A stretch of 64,000 bases of DNA from the NCBI RefSeq assembly GCF_002813915.1, contig NZ_CP019335.1, positions 3,517,777 through 3,581,776 of the forward strand, given 5' to 3'. Below the pieces are notes generated by a model. The model was not told the origin of the DNA and searched no databases. It saw only the letters and a list, made by a program, of their open reading frames with translations. Made by a program: the position numbers and the translations under genes. This document shows, in pieces, positions 8,892 through 18,243 of this stretch; the stretch's first letter is position 1; the number at the start of each line of letters is the position of its first letter. This DNA comes from Tenacibaculum sp. SZ-18 (GTDB lineage: Bacteria; Bacteroidota; Bacteroidia; Flavobacteriales; Flavobacteriaceae).

Positions 8892-9467
8892 ATGCAATCG
8901 ATTACGATTAATGGATCTCAAAGAGAAAGCGTAGGTAAGTCAGCGACTAAAGCCTTACGTAATGCTGGAAAGGTTCCTTGCGTATTATACGGAGGAGACA
9001 AACCTGTTCACTTTTCAGCTGATGAAAAAGCGTTCAAGAGCTTAGTATATACTCCAAACGTATATACTGCTTCGATTGAAGTTGACGGTCAAACTTATGC
9101 GGCTGTTTTACAAGACATCCAGTTTCACCCAGTTACTGACAGAATCTTACACATCGACTTTTATCAATTATTTGAAGATAAAGCGGTAACTATGGAAATT
9201 CCAGTAAGATTAGTTGGAAACTCTAAAGGAGTAATGATTGGTGGTGCTTTACGTCACAATATGCGTAAATTAAAAGTGAAAGCTTTACCAGCAAACTTAC
9301 CTGACTTTATTGAAGCTGATATCACAGAATTAGAAATTGGTAACAAACTTTATGTTACTGAATTAGCAAACGATAACTATACTTTTTTACACCCAGACAA
9401 CACTGTGGTTGCTCAAGTTCGTATGTCTCGTAATGCTGCTAAAGCTGCTACAGAAGCTGAAGGATAA
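8892..9467 (+). CDS. rplY: 50S ribosomal protein L25/Ctc
   Basis: Binds 5S rRNA in the large ribosomal subunit. The 191-residue form contains the N-terminal L25 beta-barrel (about 1-95; [20 protein letters not shown] is the family signature) and the C-terminal TL5/Ctc domain (about 96-185) with the [17 protein letters not shown] start. It is cotranscribed with prs and followed by a strong intrinsic terminator at 9495. Confidence 0.96.
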   Translation: MQSITINGSQRESVGKSATKALRNAGKVPCVLYGGDKPVHFSADEKAFKSLVYTPNVYTASIEVDGQTYAAVLQDIQFHPVTDRILHIDFYQLFEDKAVTMEIPVRLVGNSKGVMIGGALRHNMRKLKVKALPANLPDFIEADITELEIGNKLYVTELANDNYTFLHPDNTVVAQVRMSRNAAKAATEAEG

Positions 9468-9494
9468 AACAAGATTTTATTATAAGATAAAAAG

Positions 9495-9524
9495 AAAGAC
9501 CTACAAGCTTTGTAGGTCTTTTTT
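9495..9524 (+). terminator. Intrinsic terminator of prs-rplY
   Basis: A 12-bp perfect stem (AAAGACCTACAA with TTGTAGGTCTTT) around GCT, followed by T residues. The symmetric A- and T-tracts could also serve the convergent gene at 9562. Confidence 0.85.
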
Positions 9525-9561
9525 AATTCAATTAATTTACACAATAATATATGTGTGTATT

Positions 9562-9945
9562 TTAACGCTTCATTGCTTGCTTTATAACAGCCATTGTTTC
9601 ATTAGCCTTTGCCAACTTAGCCCATTTTAAAGCTGTATATCCTCTTTTAGATTTAGCTTTTAACTTAGCTCCATTTGCGATTAGTAATTTTGCAATATCT
9701 GTTCTGTTATAACGAGCCGCAAAAATTAACGGAGTTAAACCTGTAGATTTTTGATTTACGTCCTCTCCACTTTTAATTAAAGCTTTAACAGCTTCATAGT
9801 TTCCTTCTCTAATCAATGTACAAAAAGGTGAAACTTCAGTGTACTTAGTTACAGTAATTTTCTCTGGTTTTGGAGTTTCTGTTGCATTTACAGTTGTAGT
9901 GAAAGCCCCTAAAAATAAAGCAATTGTTAAAATGATTCTTTTCAT
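9562..9945 (-). CDS. Exported ankyrin-repeat protein
   Basis: A 127-residue protein with a cleavable signal peptide (MKRIILTIALFLGAFTTTVNA) and about three ankyrin repeats from residue 40 to 125, seen in GLTPLIFAARYNRTDIAKLL and RGYTALKWAKLAKANETMAVI. Small periplasmic ankyrin proteins of this kind are common in flavobacteria; they bind proteins, and their partners are mostly unknown. Convergent with prs-rplY. Confidence 0.85.
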   Translation of the reverse strand: MKRIILTIALFLGAFTTTVNATETPKPEKITVTKYTEVSPFCTLIREGNYEAVKALIKSGEDVNQKSTGLTPLIFAARYNRTDIAKLLIANGAKLKAKSKRGYTALKWAKLAKANETMAVIKQAMKR

Positions 9946-10192
9946 ATTCTAAAAATTTAAGTTAAACAGGTTATTTGCTAAAAAGACGCCCATATTTCAA
10001 AAATGTTTCGTCAAAATTAGGCAATTAACGTAACAATAACATTTTTAGAATTTCCTTAACAATGCTGAATAATTACACTTTACAGAATCAAATTCTTTAA
10101 AAAACATAAAATTATACTACTTTGAAAACGAGATTGTTAAAACTTTAAATAAAATTTAATAAATTAACAATCAACAAGGTAAAACAAAAACT

Positions 10193-11110
10193 ATGACTAA
10201 AAAACTCATGTATCTTTTAGGTATACTCATTACGATCTTAGTTGGAACTTACTTCAATTGGAAATTATGTTGCAATAATAATGTAATACAAGAAAGTTCA
10301 TCTTCTGAATTGATTAACGATAATCAAAGGAAAATTAAATCTCCTACATTTCACGCTTTTACAATTAAAGAAGATAATGACACCTTTTCTCTGAGTAATG
10401 CCGATAATTTTAAATTTAAAAGCTCAAGCTACAAAATCGTTAGTCCAGTACCCTCTGGTTTAGATTTGGAATTAGAGAAATTAAAAACGTATGTAAACAG
10501 TATTTCTAATAAGGGTTTATCAATCACTGGATATTACACTGAAAATGAATCAAATGAATCTGCTTACCCTAATCTTGGATTTGCAAGAGCAATTTCAATA
10601 AAAAATTATCTCACTTCGAAAGGCATCCCTTCTAATGTTATGAAAATGTCAGGGAAATTAAAGGAAACCATGATTCCTGATTCATTAAATGTATTTCATG
10701 GACCCGTTGACTTCGTTTTTACAGAATTGAAAGATAAAAGTGAAGAACTAAATAAATTAGGAAATTATATCAAGGAGCATCCTGTGGTATTGTACTTTAA
10801 AACTGGTGTAACGTATATCAATCTTTCAACAGAAGAGCGACGACAGATGGCTGATATTGCTAAATATTTAAACCAAGTAGAAAGCGCTCAGTGCATCGTT
10901 ACAGGTCATACCGATAACACAGGTGATGTTACTACAAATTTGGGAATTGGACAAGAAAGAGCTAATTCAGCCAAACGCTATTTAATACAAAACGGAATAC
11001 CAGAAAATAAAATTACCGCAATTTCAAAGGGTAAAAGCGAGCCGGTTGCAGACAACTCAACAGAAAAAGGAAAAGCTAAAAACAGAAGAATAGTAATAAC
11101 AATTAAATAA
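10193..11110 (+). CDS. OmpA-family protein with two OmpA-like domains
   Basis: The 305-residue protein has an N-terminal hydrophobic helix at about 4-22 ending in Cys-Cys, a degenerate first OmpA-like domain (about 60-185) and a canonical C-terminal one (about 190-305) with VTGHTDNTGDVTTNLGIGQ and RANSAKRYLIQNG, then NRRIVITIK. OmpA_C domains bind peptidoglycan. It is followed by the HhH protein gene after 14 bases, and the pair is probably one operon. No beta-barrel is present, so it is likely an anchored envelope protein rather than a porin. Confidence 0.85.
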   Translation: MTKKLMYLLGILITILVGTYFNWKLCCNNNVIQESSSSELINDNQRKIKSPTFHAFTIKEDNDTFSLSNADNFKFKSSSYKIVSPVPSGLDLELEKLKTYVNSISNKGLSITGYYTENESNESAYPNLGFARAISIKNYLTSKGIPSNVMKMSGKLKETMIPDSLNVFHGPVDFVFTELKDKSEELNKLGNYIKEHPVVLYFKTGVTYINLSTEERRQMADIAKYLNQVESAQCIVTGHTDNTGDVTTNLGIGQERANSAKRYLIQNGIPENKITAISKGKSEPVADNSTEKGKAKNRRIVITIK

Positions 11111-11124
11111 CAAATTCACACATT

Positions 11125-11718
11125 ATGGCATGTATTATCACACCTATCTTAGTCGGACTCATATCAGCTTTTTTAGGTTATTTATTAGGAAGACATGTTT
11201 TATCAAATCATGAAAGCAACAACAATTCATCTAATGAAGAATTATCAAATCTTAAAAGTAGAATTTCTTCTTTAGAAGCAGAATTAAAAGCCTGTCAAAA
11301 AACAAAACTAGAGTTAACATCTGACTTAAAACTAGCAAAAGAGGCTTCTCAAGCTTTTACCAATACAACTGACTTTGCTAACTCACTATCCACTTCAACA
11401 GAAACGACAGAAATAGTGCAATTCGATGCAGCTTTAGCTAAAGCCACTTTTGGTAAAAAAATTAAACAAAACGACCTAAAAGTAGTTGAAGGAATTGGTC
11501 CTAAAATTGAAGAATTATTTCACAACTTCGGAATAAAAACTTGGAAAGAACTCGGAGAAACATCTGTAGAAAAATGTCAAGAAGTTCTAAGAAGTGGTGG
11601 AGATCGATTTAGAATGCACAAACCAAACACTTGGCCTAAACAAGCGAAATTAGCCTTAGAAGGTAAATGGGAAGAACTCAAAAAATGGCAAGATAAACTT
11701 GATGGTGGAAAAGCCTAA
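11125..11718 (+). CDS. Membrane-anchored coiled-coil protein with helix-hairpin-helix
   Basis: 197 residues: one transmembrane helix at about 4-22 with a GxxxGxxxG-like pattern, a coiled coil at about 38-75, a linker, then a helix-hairpin-helix-type segment VVEGIGPKIEELFHNFGI at about 118-135 followed by a Trp-rich tail. This C-terminal module occurs in predicted nucleic-acid binding proteins and in fusions next to OmpA-like proteins. DNA binding is therefore possible but unproven. The neighbour argues for an envelope role. A terminator follows at once. Confidence 0.7.
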   Translation: MACIITPILVGLISAFLGYLLGRHVLSNHESNNNSSNEELSNLKSRISSLEAELKACQKTKLELTSDLKLAKEASQAFTNTTDFANSLSTSTETTEIVQFDAALAKATFGKKIKQNDLKVVEGIGPKIEELFHNFGIKTWKELGETSVEKCQEVLRSGGDRFRMHKPNTWPKQAKLALEGKWEELKKWQDKLDGGKA

Positions 11719-11727
11719 TTCATATAT

Positions 11728-11760
11728 AAAAAATCTCGATTCTATACCGAGATTTTTTAT
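11728..11760 (+). terminator. Intrinsic terminator after the OmpA/HhH pair
   Basis: AAAATCTCG pairs with CGAGATTTT around ATTCTATAC, followed by T-rich DNA. The next 260 bases hold no gene that I can support. Confidence 0.8.
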
Positions 11761-12021
11761 TTAATTTATTGTTTTTTTTATAATAAGCTTTACTTGACAG
11801 ATACTTAATTACCCCAATAATTTGGACATTGAAATGCTTGAATATTCATGTTATTATTGTTTTAATAGGATTAGTAAAACTTTCTGATACAAAGATGCGA
11901 CGAGAATAGACCTCAAAAAATGGACAAAAGTTCCTATGAGTTGTACAATTGAGAATTTGGAAGAAAATCTAGAAATAAATCAAGGTTAAATGACTTATTT
12001 CAATAAGCAAAAAGAAAAAAG

Positions 12022-12294
12022 TTACAGTGATTGAGAATCGAAAACAATATAAATATAAGTAATAATCACTCCCACGATTACATACAATAAATATCGTATA
12101 AAGGCTTGATCAGCTTTTTTGGTATATTTCTTTACAAAAAACCTAATAGCATTAATTGATACCCCAAAAAACATAAATGCTACAAAACCATGTAAACCAT
12201 AAGTTACTGTGAGCCAAATAAAAGATAAAATAAAAAAGATAAGGCTAGGATAATCAAAACTCTTGAAAAACTTAATAATATTATTCTGAATCAT
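12022..12294 (-). CDS. Small membrane protein, unknown function
   Basis: About 90 residues with three predicted transmembrane helices (YPSLIFFILSFIWLTVTYG, FVAFMFFGVSINAIRFF, and YLLYVIVGVIITYIYIVF). I take the internal ATG (MIQNNIIKFF) at 12294; a start three codons earlier is equally open. The pattern is reminiscent of small flavobacterial DUF-type membrane proteins, but I do not recognise the family. A second short membrane ORF lies 38 bases upstream on the same strand. Confidence 0.55.
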   Translation of the reverse strand: MIQNNIIKFFKSFDYPSLIFFILSFIWLTVTYGLHGFVAFMFFGVSINAIRFFVKKYTKKADQAFIRYLLYVIVGVIITYIYIVFDSQSL

Positions 12295-12332
12295 TTTACA
12301 CAAATTAACAATAGTAAGTATTACATTTTACT

Positions 12333-12494
12333 CTATTCTTTAATATATGAAATTGAGATAGCAACCACAATAGCTGCACAAAAATGGAAAAACGAATCTC
12401 CTGTCTTATCAACTTCATAATATGTAACACCAAAAAGAAACGAGATAGATAATAAAATCAACAATAAATTTCTAAAGAAATTTTTACTCTTCAT
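12333..12494 (-). CDS. Possible very small membrane protein
   Basis: 53 codons from an ATG (MKSKNFFRNLLLILLSIS), with two hydrophobic stretches. The same frame stays open upstream for about 27 more codons and is also hydrophobic (FIIAVLVVISFLVITI) but has no ATG there, so this may be the tail of a truncated gene for a four-helix protein. Confidence 0.3.
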   Translation of the reverse strand: MKSKNFFRNLLLILLSISFLFGVTYYEVDKTGDSFFHFCAAIVVAISISYIKE

Positions 12495-12622
12495 AGCCCC
12501 TTTACATATAGTAATAACCAGAAAGGAAATAACAACTAATACAGCTATAATAAAAGGAATTAGGGTAAATAATAGTCATTCATTTAATTTTTTTACAAAT
12601 TAATAAAAATCTAAAAAAGAAA

Positions 12623-12643
12623 CCCACTCAAAGTTTGAGTGGG
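12623..12643. terminator. Bidirectional terminator-like palindrome
   Basis: CCCACTCAAA pairs perfectly with TTTGAGTGGG around a single G, flanked by A-rich DNA on both sides. It could end transcription from either direction. Confidence 0.6.
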
Positions 12644-12835
12644 AAAATTGCTATGAAAAAGAAACTTAGGACGTCTCCTAAGCGTTTATAAAAGTAATAA
12701 AAAGTTCCTTGTAAACGTTAAAAAATATGATAAAATAACAAATCATATCGATAGAGTCCTAGTTTTATCGGTTTAAAATACTTTTGTTAAGATTTGACCA
12801 TTTAAAAAAGTAACTTTGAACTCAAAAACAATCCA

Positions 12836-13075
12836 ATGACAGAAAATGAAGCCATTCAAAAAATACAAGAGGAATTGGTAAAGGCAGAATCAAAACATCC
12901 TTTTTGGCCAACAGATATTCTTCACCAAATAGCCATAGTAAACGAAGAATCAGGAGAAGCAACGAGAGCAGCATTACAGTATCAATATGAAAAAGGAGAA
13001 TTGAAGGAAGTCCAGACAGAACTAATTCAAACAGCAGCAATGTGTATCAGGATGCTAAAAAATTTAGACTTATAG
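12836..13075 (+). CDS. MazG-like nucleotide pyrophosphohydrolase
   Basis: A 79-residue all-helical protein. HQIAIVNEESGEATRAALQY and the later EVQTELIQTAAMCIRML carry the EExxE...E/D-type metal-binding acidic residues of MazG/all-alpha NTP pyrophosphatases, which remove non-canonical or excess nucleotides. Short stand-alone versions are frequent in phages and mobile DNA. Upstream TAACTTTG at 12811-12818 fits a -7 box. Neighbours are decayed or small, so it sits in a minor accessory patch. Confidence 0.6.
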   Translation: MTENEAIQKIQEELVKAESKHPFWPTDILHQIAIVNEESGEATRAALQYQYEKGELKEVQTELIQTAAMCIRMLKNLDL

Positions 13076-13098
13076 CTTAATTACGCCTTTTAAATTTT

Positions 13099-13905
13099 TT
13101 AAAAATTAAGTAAGGGAACTTCCTGTTGTTTTTGAAACAAATATGAAAAATATGTAAGGTCATAAAAACCTAAATCAAATGCAATAAGTTTAACTTCCTT
13201 TAAAATGTATAATAGTTGTCTTTTCGCTCCTGTAATAACGCTATTCTTTATAAAAGCACTTGGCGCTTCCGAACCCATTTTTTGAAAATGTTTTGCCAAG
13301 GATTTTGGAGAAATAGCCAAACGGTTTACATATTCAGCGACAATACGTAGCCAATTAAAATTTTGATCTTTTGATAAGCTAAAATCTTTAATTCATGTTA
13401 TCTCTTAATCTCACTTAACTATTGAATGTTCTTACTTAACTATTGAATGTTCTTACTTAATTCGAACAAGATAATTTATAAATTGTTAAAGAAATGACTG
13501 CAACATGTCATTTTGTGCAGTTTCATCTAAATTAAACTGTTCGACTAAATTTTCAAGTGTGTAATCTAATTTTTGAATGTCTTTATCAGTTGGTACTATA
13601 AAAGAAGTTTCGTAAATAATATTAACAAAACACCATTATATGCAATTACATTATCGTGTGTTTGAATACAGTTAAACTCTCTTTTAAAGCTTAACTAATA
13701 TGCTTCTTTTATCTCTTCTGAATAAACTATAAAGATTTGACCTTGTGACATAAAAACAAAACGATACTATTACAGTGATAACTTTTAAAATCGATGTTGT
13801 AGACCCCTTCTCCTTTTTTAATCCTGAAGATTTTATAGTCATCTATTTGAATCGGCTTGTTAAGAAGACAATCTTTTTCGCACTGAACTAAGTGAAAAAA
13901 ACATT
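13099..13905 (-). pseudogene. Decayed AraC-family transcriptional regulator
   Basis: Reading right to left, an ATG at 13905 (MFF) is followed after one extra T in a T7 run by HLVQCEKDCLLNK and IDDYKIFRIKKGEGVYNIDF, then in shifted frames by LSQGQIFIVYSEEIKEAY, SFKREFNCIQTHDNV and TDKDIQKLDYTLENLVEQF, and finally the double helix-turn-helix, EYVNRLAISPKSLAKHFQKM, KRQLLYILKEVKLIAFDLGF and YDLTYFSYLF. That is the order of a cupin-type AraC regulator. At least four frame changes and stops make it non-functional; only the last 73 codons (13099-13320) remain open. Confidence 0.75.
13413..13460. repeat. 21-bp tandem duplication inside the AraC remnant
   Basis: ACTTAACTATTGAATGTTCTT occurs twice in direct succession (13413-13433, 13434-13454), followed by ACTTAA of a partial third unit. 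The unit length is a multiple of three. Confidence 0.85.
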
Positions 13906-14095
13906 CTTAAAATTTCAAATTTTAATATCAATTACAACTATAAATTCGTTGATTTGTCATTTGCTCATTAAAACAAAAAATCTGATCAAAATCAAACAAT
14001 TTTCATTGAATTTGTACTAATCTTTTCAAGTTTATATTGGTATTAAACTTACTATTTATACCCATTCTAAATATTTAACAAAACAAAGTCTATTA

Positions 14096-14127
14096 TTTGT
14101 GGTAATTCGCTATAGGTCGTAACTTTG
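14096..14127 (+). promoter_or_regulatory. Promoter of sdhCAB
   Basis: TTTG at 14096-14099, exactly 20 bases, then TAACTTTG at 14120-14127: a full match to the Bacteroidota housekeeping promoter consensus. The sdhC ATG is 32 bases downstream of the box. Confidence 0.8.
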
Positions 14128-14159
14128 CTTGCAATTATTTATAACCAACATTCAAAATA

Positions 14160-14834
14160 ATGAGCGGATTACTTAAATCTTCTATCGGAAGAAAGTTTGC
14201 TATGGCACTTTCAGCACTCTTTCTTATGGTTTTCTTATTACAACATTTTGCAATCAACATTTTATCAGTATTCAGCGCGGATGCTTTTAATAAAGCTTCT
14301 CACTTTATGGGTACATTCTGGGCTGTACAATATTTGTTACAACCAGTTTTAATTTTCGGTGTTATATTCCACTTTGCAATGGGATTTGTTCTAGAAATCA
14401 AAAACAAAAGTGCACGCACAGTTAAGTATGCAAAAAATAATGGAGCCGCAAATTCTTCTTGGATGAGTAGAAATATGATTTACAGCGGATTATTCATTTT
14501 AATTTTCTTGGTAATACACTTTATAGATTTCTGGATTCCAGAAATGAACACAAAGTACATTCAAGGAGATTTATCAGGAATGCACAACGGTGAATTCAGA
14601 TATTTCCATGAATTACAGGAAAAATTCGTTCCAATTTGGAGAGTAGCTTTATACTGTTTAGGTTTCGTTTTCTTAGCATTACACCTTTTACACGGTTTTA
14701 ACTCTGCATTCCAATCAGTTGGGGCTAATAACAAATACACTAAAGGATTGAAAACTTTTAGTAAAATTTATGCCATCGGTCTTCCTTTAGGGTTCATCAT
14801 TATTGCATTATTTCACCATTTCAATCACCATTAA
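14160..14834 (+). CDS. sdhC: Succinate dehydrogenase cytochrome b subunit
   Basis: Membrane anchor of complex II, carrying heme b and passing electrons from the iron-sulfur subunit to menaquinone. The 224 residues hold five hydrophobic helices with regularly spaced His in or near them (LLQHFAINILSVF, VIFHFAMGFVLE, VIHFIDFW, LHLLHGFNSAF), as in the single-subunit diheme type of Bacteroidota and Wolinella. It is the first gene of sdhCAB, with a strong promoter upstream and sdhA 12 bases downstream. Confidence 0.95.
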   Translation: MSGLLKSSIGRKFAMALSALFLMVFLLQHFAINILSVFSADAFNKASHFMGTFWAVQYLLQPVLIFGVIFHFAMGFVLEIKNKSARTVKYAKNNGAANSSWMSRNMIYSGLFILIFLVIHFIDFWIPEMNTKYIQGDLSGMHNGEFRYFHELQEKFVPIWRVALYCLGFVFLALHLLHGFNSAFQSVGANNKYTKGLKTFSKIYAIGLPLGFIIIALFHHFNHH

Positions 14835-14846
14835 TAATAGTATCAT

Positions 14847-16862
14847 ATGGCAACTTTAGATTCAAAAATACCAAAAGGTCCTATTGCTGATAAATGGACC
14901 AATCACAAAAATAAAATCAACTTAGTAAACCCAGCTAACAAACGATTAATTGACGTTATCGTTGTTGGAACAGGTTTGGCAGGAGGTTCTGCCGCAGCAA
15001 CTTTAGCTGAGTTAGGATATAACGTAAAAGCGTTTTGTTTTCAAGATTCTCCACGTCGTGCACACTCAATTGCTGCGCAAGGAGGAATTAACGCTGCAAA
15101 AAACTATCAAGGAGATGGTGACTCTACATACAGATTATTCTATGATACTGTAAAAGGTGGAGACTACCGTTCTCGTGAAGCAAACGTATATCGTTTAGCT
15201 GAAGTATCTGCAAATATTATCGATCAATGTGTTGCTCAAGGTGTACCTTTTGCACGTGACTATGGTGGATTATTAGATAACCGTTCTTTTGGTGGAGTAT
15301 TAGTATCAAGAACTTTCTACGCAAAAGGACAAACAGGACAGCAATTATTATTAGGAGCTTATTCTGCAATGAACCGTCAAATCGGTCGTGGAAAAATCAA
15401 AATGTACAACCGTCACGAAATGTTAGATGTTGTAATTGTTGATGGAAAAGCTCGTGGAATTATTGCTCGTAACTTAGTTACTGGAGAAATTGAACGCCAC
15501 TCTGCTCATGCTGTTGTATTAGGAACAGGAGGTTACGGAAACGTATTCTTCTTATCAACTAATGCAATGGGAAGTAACGTAACAGCTGCTTGGAAAGCTC
15601 ACAAAAAAGGAGCTTACTTCGCAAATCCATGTTACACACAAATTCACCCAACTTGTATTCCAGTATCAGGAGATCATCAATCGAAATTAACCTTAATGTC
15701 TGAGTCATTACGTAATGATGGTCGTATTTGGGTACCAAAGAAAATAGAAGATGTAAAAGCAATTCGTGAAGGAAGTTTAAAACCAACACAAATTGTTGAA
15801 GAAAATAGAGACTATTATCTAGAGCGTCGTTATCCTGCATTTGGTAACTTAGTTCCTCGTGATGTTGCATCACGTGCTGCTAAGGAACGTTGTGATGCTG
15901 GTTTTGGAGTTAACGCCACTGGTGAAGCTGTTTATTTAGATTTTGCTTCAGCAATTGAGCGTTACGGAAAAGAGCAAGCTACAATCAAGGGATTAAATGT
16001 AAACGATGCTGCTTTAGTTAAAAAATTAGGTCAGGAAGTTGTTAAGAATAAGTACGGAAACTTATTTCAAATGTATGAGAAGATCGTTGATGAAAATCCA
16101 TACGAAACTCCAATGATGATTTACCCAGCTGTACACTATACAATGGGAGGTGTTTGGGTTGATTATAACTTAATGACTACTGTTCCTGGATTATATGCAA
16201 TTGGAGAAGCAAACTTCTCTGATCACGGAGCAAACCGTTTAGGAGCATCTGCATTAATGCAAGGTTTAGCTGATGGTTACTTCGTATTACCTTACACAAT
16301 TGGTGATTATTTAGCAGATGATATTCGTACTGGACCTATTTCAACTGAAACTCCAGAATTCGAAGAAGCTGAAAAGAGCGTTCGTGCTTCTATTGAGAAG
16401 TTTGTAAATAATAACGGAACAAAATCAGTTGATTATTTCCACAGACGTTTAGGAAAAATCATGTGGAACAAAGTTGGAATGTCTCGTAATGAGAAAGGAT
16501 TGAAAGAAGCAATTGCAGAAATTTCTGCCTTAAGAGCTGAATTCTACAATGACGTTAGAGTTCCAGGTGGAGCTAACGAATTCAATGAAGAATTAGCTAA
16601 AGCAGGACGTGTTGCGGACTTCTTAGAATTAGGAGAATTATTCGCTAAGGATGCTTTAAATAGAACTGAATCTTGTGGGGGTCACTTCCGTGAGGAATCT
16701 GTGGAGTTAGATGGACCTCAAAAAGGTGAAGCTTTACGTAACGATAAGGAGTTTGCTTATGCTGCTGCTTGGGAATATAAAGGAGAGCCTAAAGATGCAG
16801 TTTTACACAAAGAGCAGTTAGAGTTTAACGATATTGAATTAAAACAACGTTCATACAAATAA
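14847..16862 (+). CDS. sdhA: Succinate dehydrogenase/fumarate reductase flavoprotein
   Basis: Catalytic subunit oxidising succinate to fumarate on the cytoplasmic side. 671 residues. It has the FAD Rossmann motif [20 protein letters not shown] at about 39-58, the covalent-FAD region [20 protein letters not shown] (His, about residue 74), the active-site stretch [18 protein letters not shown], the HYTMGGV motif near 430 and [14 protein letters not shown]. The length fits the long SdhA type of Bacteroidota rather than the E. coli form. Codon use resembles a highly expressed gene. Confidence 0.97.
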   Translation: MATLDSKIPKGPIADKWTNHKNKINLVNPANKRLIDVIVVGTGLAGGSAAATLAELGYNVKAFCFQDSPRRAHSIAAQGGINAAKNYQGDGDSTYRLFYDTVKGGDYRSREANVYRLAEVSANIIDQCVAQGVPFARDYGGLLDNRSFGGVLVSRTFYAKGQTGQQLLLGAYSAMNRQIGRGKIKMYNRHEMLDVVIVDGKARGIIARNLVTGEIERHSAHAVVLGTGGYGNVFFLSTNAMGSNVTAAWKAHKKGAYFANPCYTQIHPTCIPVSGDHQSKLTLMSESLRNDGRIWVPKKIEDVKAIREGSLKPTQIVEENRDYYLERRYPAFGNLVPRDVASRAAKERCDAGFGVNATGEAVYLDFASAIERYGKEQATIKGLNVNDAALVKKLGQEVVKNKYGNLFQMYEKIVDENPYETPMMIYPAVHYTMGGVWVDYNLMTTVPGLYAIGEANFSDHGANRLGASALMQGLADGYFVLPYTIGDYLADDIRTGPISTETPEFEEAEKSVRASIEKFVNNNGTKSVDYFHRRLGKIMWNKVGMSRNEKGLKEAIAEISALRAEFYNDVRVPGGANEFNEELAKAGRVADFLELGELFAKDALNRTESCGGHFREESVELDGPQKGEALRNDKEFAYAAAWEYKGEPKDAVLHKEQLEFNDIELKQRSYK

Positions 16863-16872
16863 GGAAAGAATT

Positions 16873-17619
16873 ATGAATTTAACGTTAAAAATTTGGCGTC
16901 AAAAGAACGCAAGCGATAAAGGAAAAATGGTTGATTATAAAATCAATGATGTATCGCCAGATATGTCTTTCCTTGAAATGTTAGATGTTTTAAATACACA
17001 ATTAATCGAAAGTGGTGATGAACCTGTAGCTTTTGATCATGATTGTCGTGAAGGAATTTGTGGAATGTGTTCTTTATATATAAATGGTGAAGCACATGGA
17101 CCTGATAGAGCTGTGACTACTTGTCAATTGCACATGCGTAAGTTTAAAGATGGTGATACAATTTATATTGAGCCATTTAGAGCTAAAGCATTCCCAGTTA
17201 TTAAAGATTTAGTAGTTGATAGATCTGCTTTTGATAGAGTTCAACATGCCGGAGGATTTGTTTCTGTAAACACTTCTGGTAATACACAAGATGCAAATGC
17301 TATCCCAATTAATAAAGAGAATGCAGACAAAGCCTTTGATGCAGCTACTTGTATTGGATGTGGAGCATGTGTTGCAACTTGTAAGAATTCATCTGCAATG
17401 TTATACGTATCTGCTAAAGTTTCTCAATTTGCCTTATTACCACAAGGACAAGTTGAAGCGGCGGATCGTGTATTAAATATGGTGAAGCAAATGGACGAAG
17501 AAGGATTTGGTAACTGTACTAACACAGGTGCGTGTGAGGTAGAATGTCCTAAAGGAATTTCTTTAGAAAACATTGCTCGTATGAATACTGAATTCTTAAA
17601 AGCAAGTTTAAAAGGATAA
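16873..17619 (+). CDS. sdhB: Succinate dehydrogenase iron-sulfur subunit
   Basis: Electron-transfer subunit linking the SdhA flavin to the cytochrome. 248 residues: an N-terminal plant-ferredoxin-like [2Fe-2S] domain ([20 protein letters not shown] and TTCQLH, about residues 57-90) and a C-terminal domain with [13 protein letters not shown] and the split [15 protein letters not shown] for the remaining clusters. Starts 10 bases after sdhA and is followed by a strong terminator. Confidence 0.97.
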   Translation: MNLTLKIWRQKNASDKGKMVDYKINDVSPDMSFLEMLDVLNTQLIESGDEPVAFDHDCREGICGMCSLYINGEAHGPDRAVTTCQLHMRKFKDGDTIYIEPFRAKAFPVIKDLVVDRSAFDRVQHAGGFVSVNTSGNTQDANAIPINKENADKAFDAATCIGCGACVATCKNSSAMLYVSAKVSQFALLPQGQVEAADRVLNMVKQMDEEGFGNCTNTGACEVECPKGISLENIARMNTEFLKASLKG

Positions 17620-17640
17620 AAAATTATTCTATATACATTA

Positions 17641-17670
17641 AAAAAGCTCGGAAGTTATCCGAGCTTTTTT
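17641..17670 (+). terminator. Terminator of sdhCAB
   Basis: AAAAAGCTCGG pairs with CCGAGCTTTTT around AAGTTAT, with a T-tract, 22 bases after the sdhB stop. Confidence 0.9.
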
Positions 17671-17682
17671 AATTTTTGAAGT

Positions 17683-17832
17683 ATGTTCAATTATATTCTG
17701 ATAATTATCCTTGCCATTTTGGTCCTATATAAGATTGGCAAATTCCTACATTTATTAATTTATGGTAGTGAAGATGATATAAAAAAACACATTGATAGAA
17801 TGGATGATAATACAGATTTTGATATTTACTAA
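17683..17832 (+). CDS. Small single-pass membrane protein
   Basis: 49 codons beginning MFNYILIIILAILVLYKIG: one hydrophobic helix at about 3-19, then an acidic tail with DDNTDFDIY. It lies immediately after the sdhCAB terminator and is convergent with the DUF1573 gene. The clean helix-plus-charged-tail design suggests a real gene, but I do not recognise it. Confidence 0.45.
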   Translation: MFNYILIIILAILVLYKIGKFLHLLIYGSEDDIKKHIDRMDDNTDFDIY

Positions 17833-17837
17833 TTTAC

Positions 17838-18227
17838 CTATTTTACTTTCTCTTTTTGCATATTTCTATTTACAAAACCTTTTATTTTCAAACTCAAACG
17901 TTCTCTTTTTGCATTCGAAAAAATCGTAATTGCTTTTGAAAAGCCTCCTGGTCTTTTTGTGTCATACGATACTGAAATCTGACCTTTTTCTCCTGGCATA
18001 ATTGGCTTTTCTGGTTTTTGCGGAACTGCACATCCACATGAAGACTTGATATGCTTAATCATTAATGGTGCATCTCCAATATTTGTAAATTCAAAAACTC
18101 GAATTCCTTCTGAACCTTGTGCTATCTTTCCATAATTAATAGTTTCTTTTTCAAATTTGAATTCTTGTCCATAACTTAATACTGCTCCTGTAAAAAGTAA
18201 TATGAATAAGGTAATACGTACTCTCAT
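17838..18227 (-). CDS. Exported DUF1573 protein
   Basis: 129 residues with signal peptide MRVRITLFILLFTGAVLSYG and a DUF1573/ASH-like immunoglobulin fold: YGKIAQGSEGIRVFEFTNIG, then LMIKHIKSSCGCAVPQKP, then the GEKGQISVSYDTKRPG signature. The IKSSCGC motif is typical of the family. Such proteins are periplasmic and of unknown function, common in Bacteroidota. It starts 17 bases after the thioredoxin-fold/TPR gene upstream, probably in the same transcript. Confidence 0.9.
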   Translation of the reverse strand: MRVRITLFILLFTGAVLSYGQEFKFEKETINYGKIAQGSEGIRVFEFTNIGDAPLMIKHIKSSCGCAVPQKPEKPIMPGEKGQISVSYDTKRPGGFSKAITIFSNAKRERLSLKIKGFVNRNMQKEKVK

Positions 18228-18243
18228 AATATGTGATTTTAAA

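Noticed and set aside
12822-13040. Leu-rich 72-codon minus-strand ORF
   Set aside because: Antisense shadow of the MazG-like gene.
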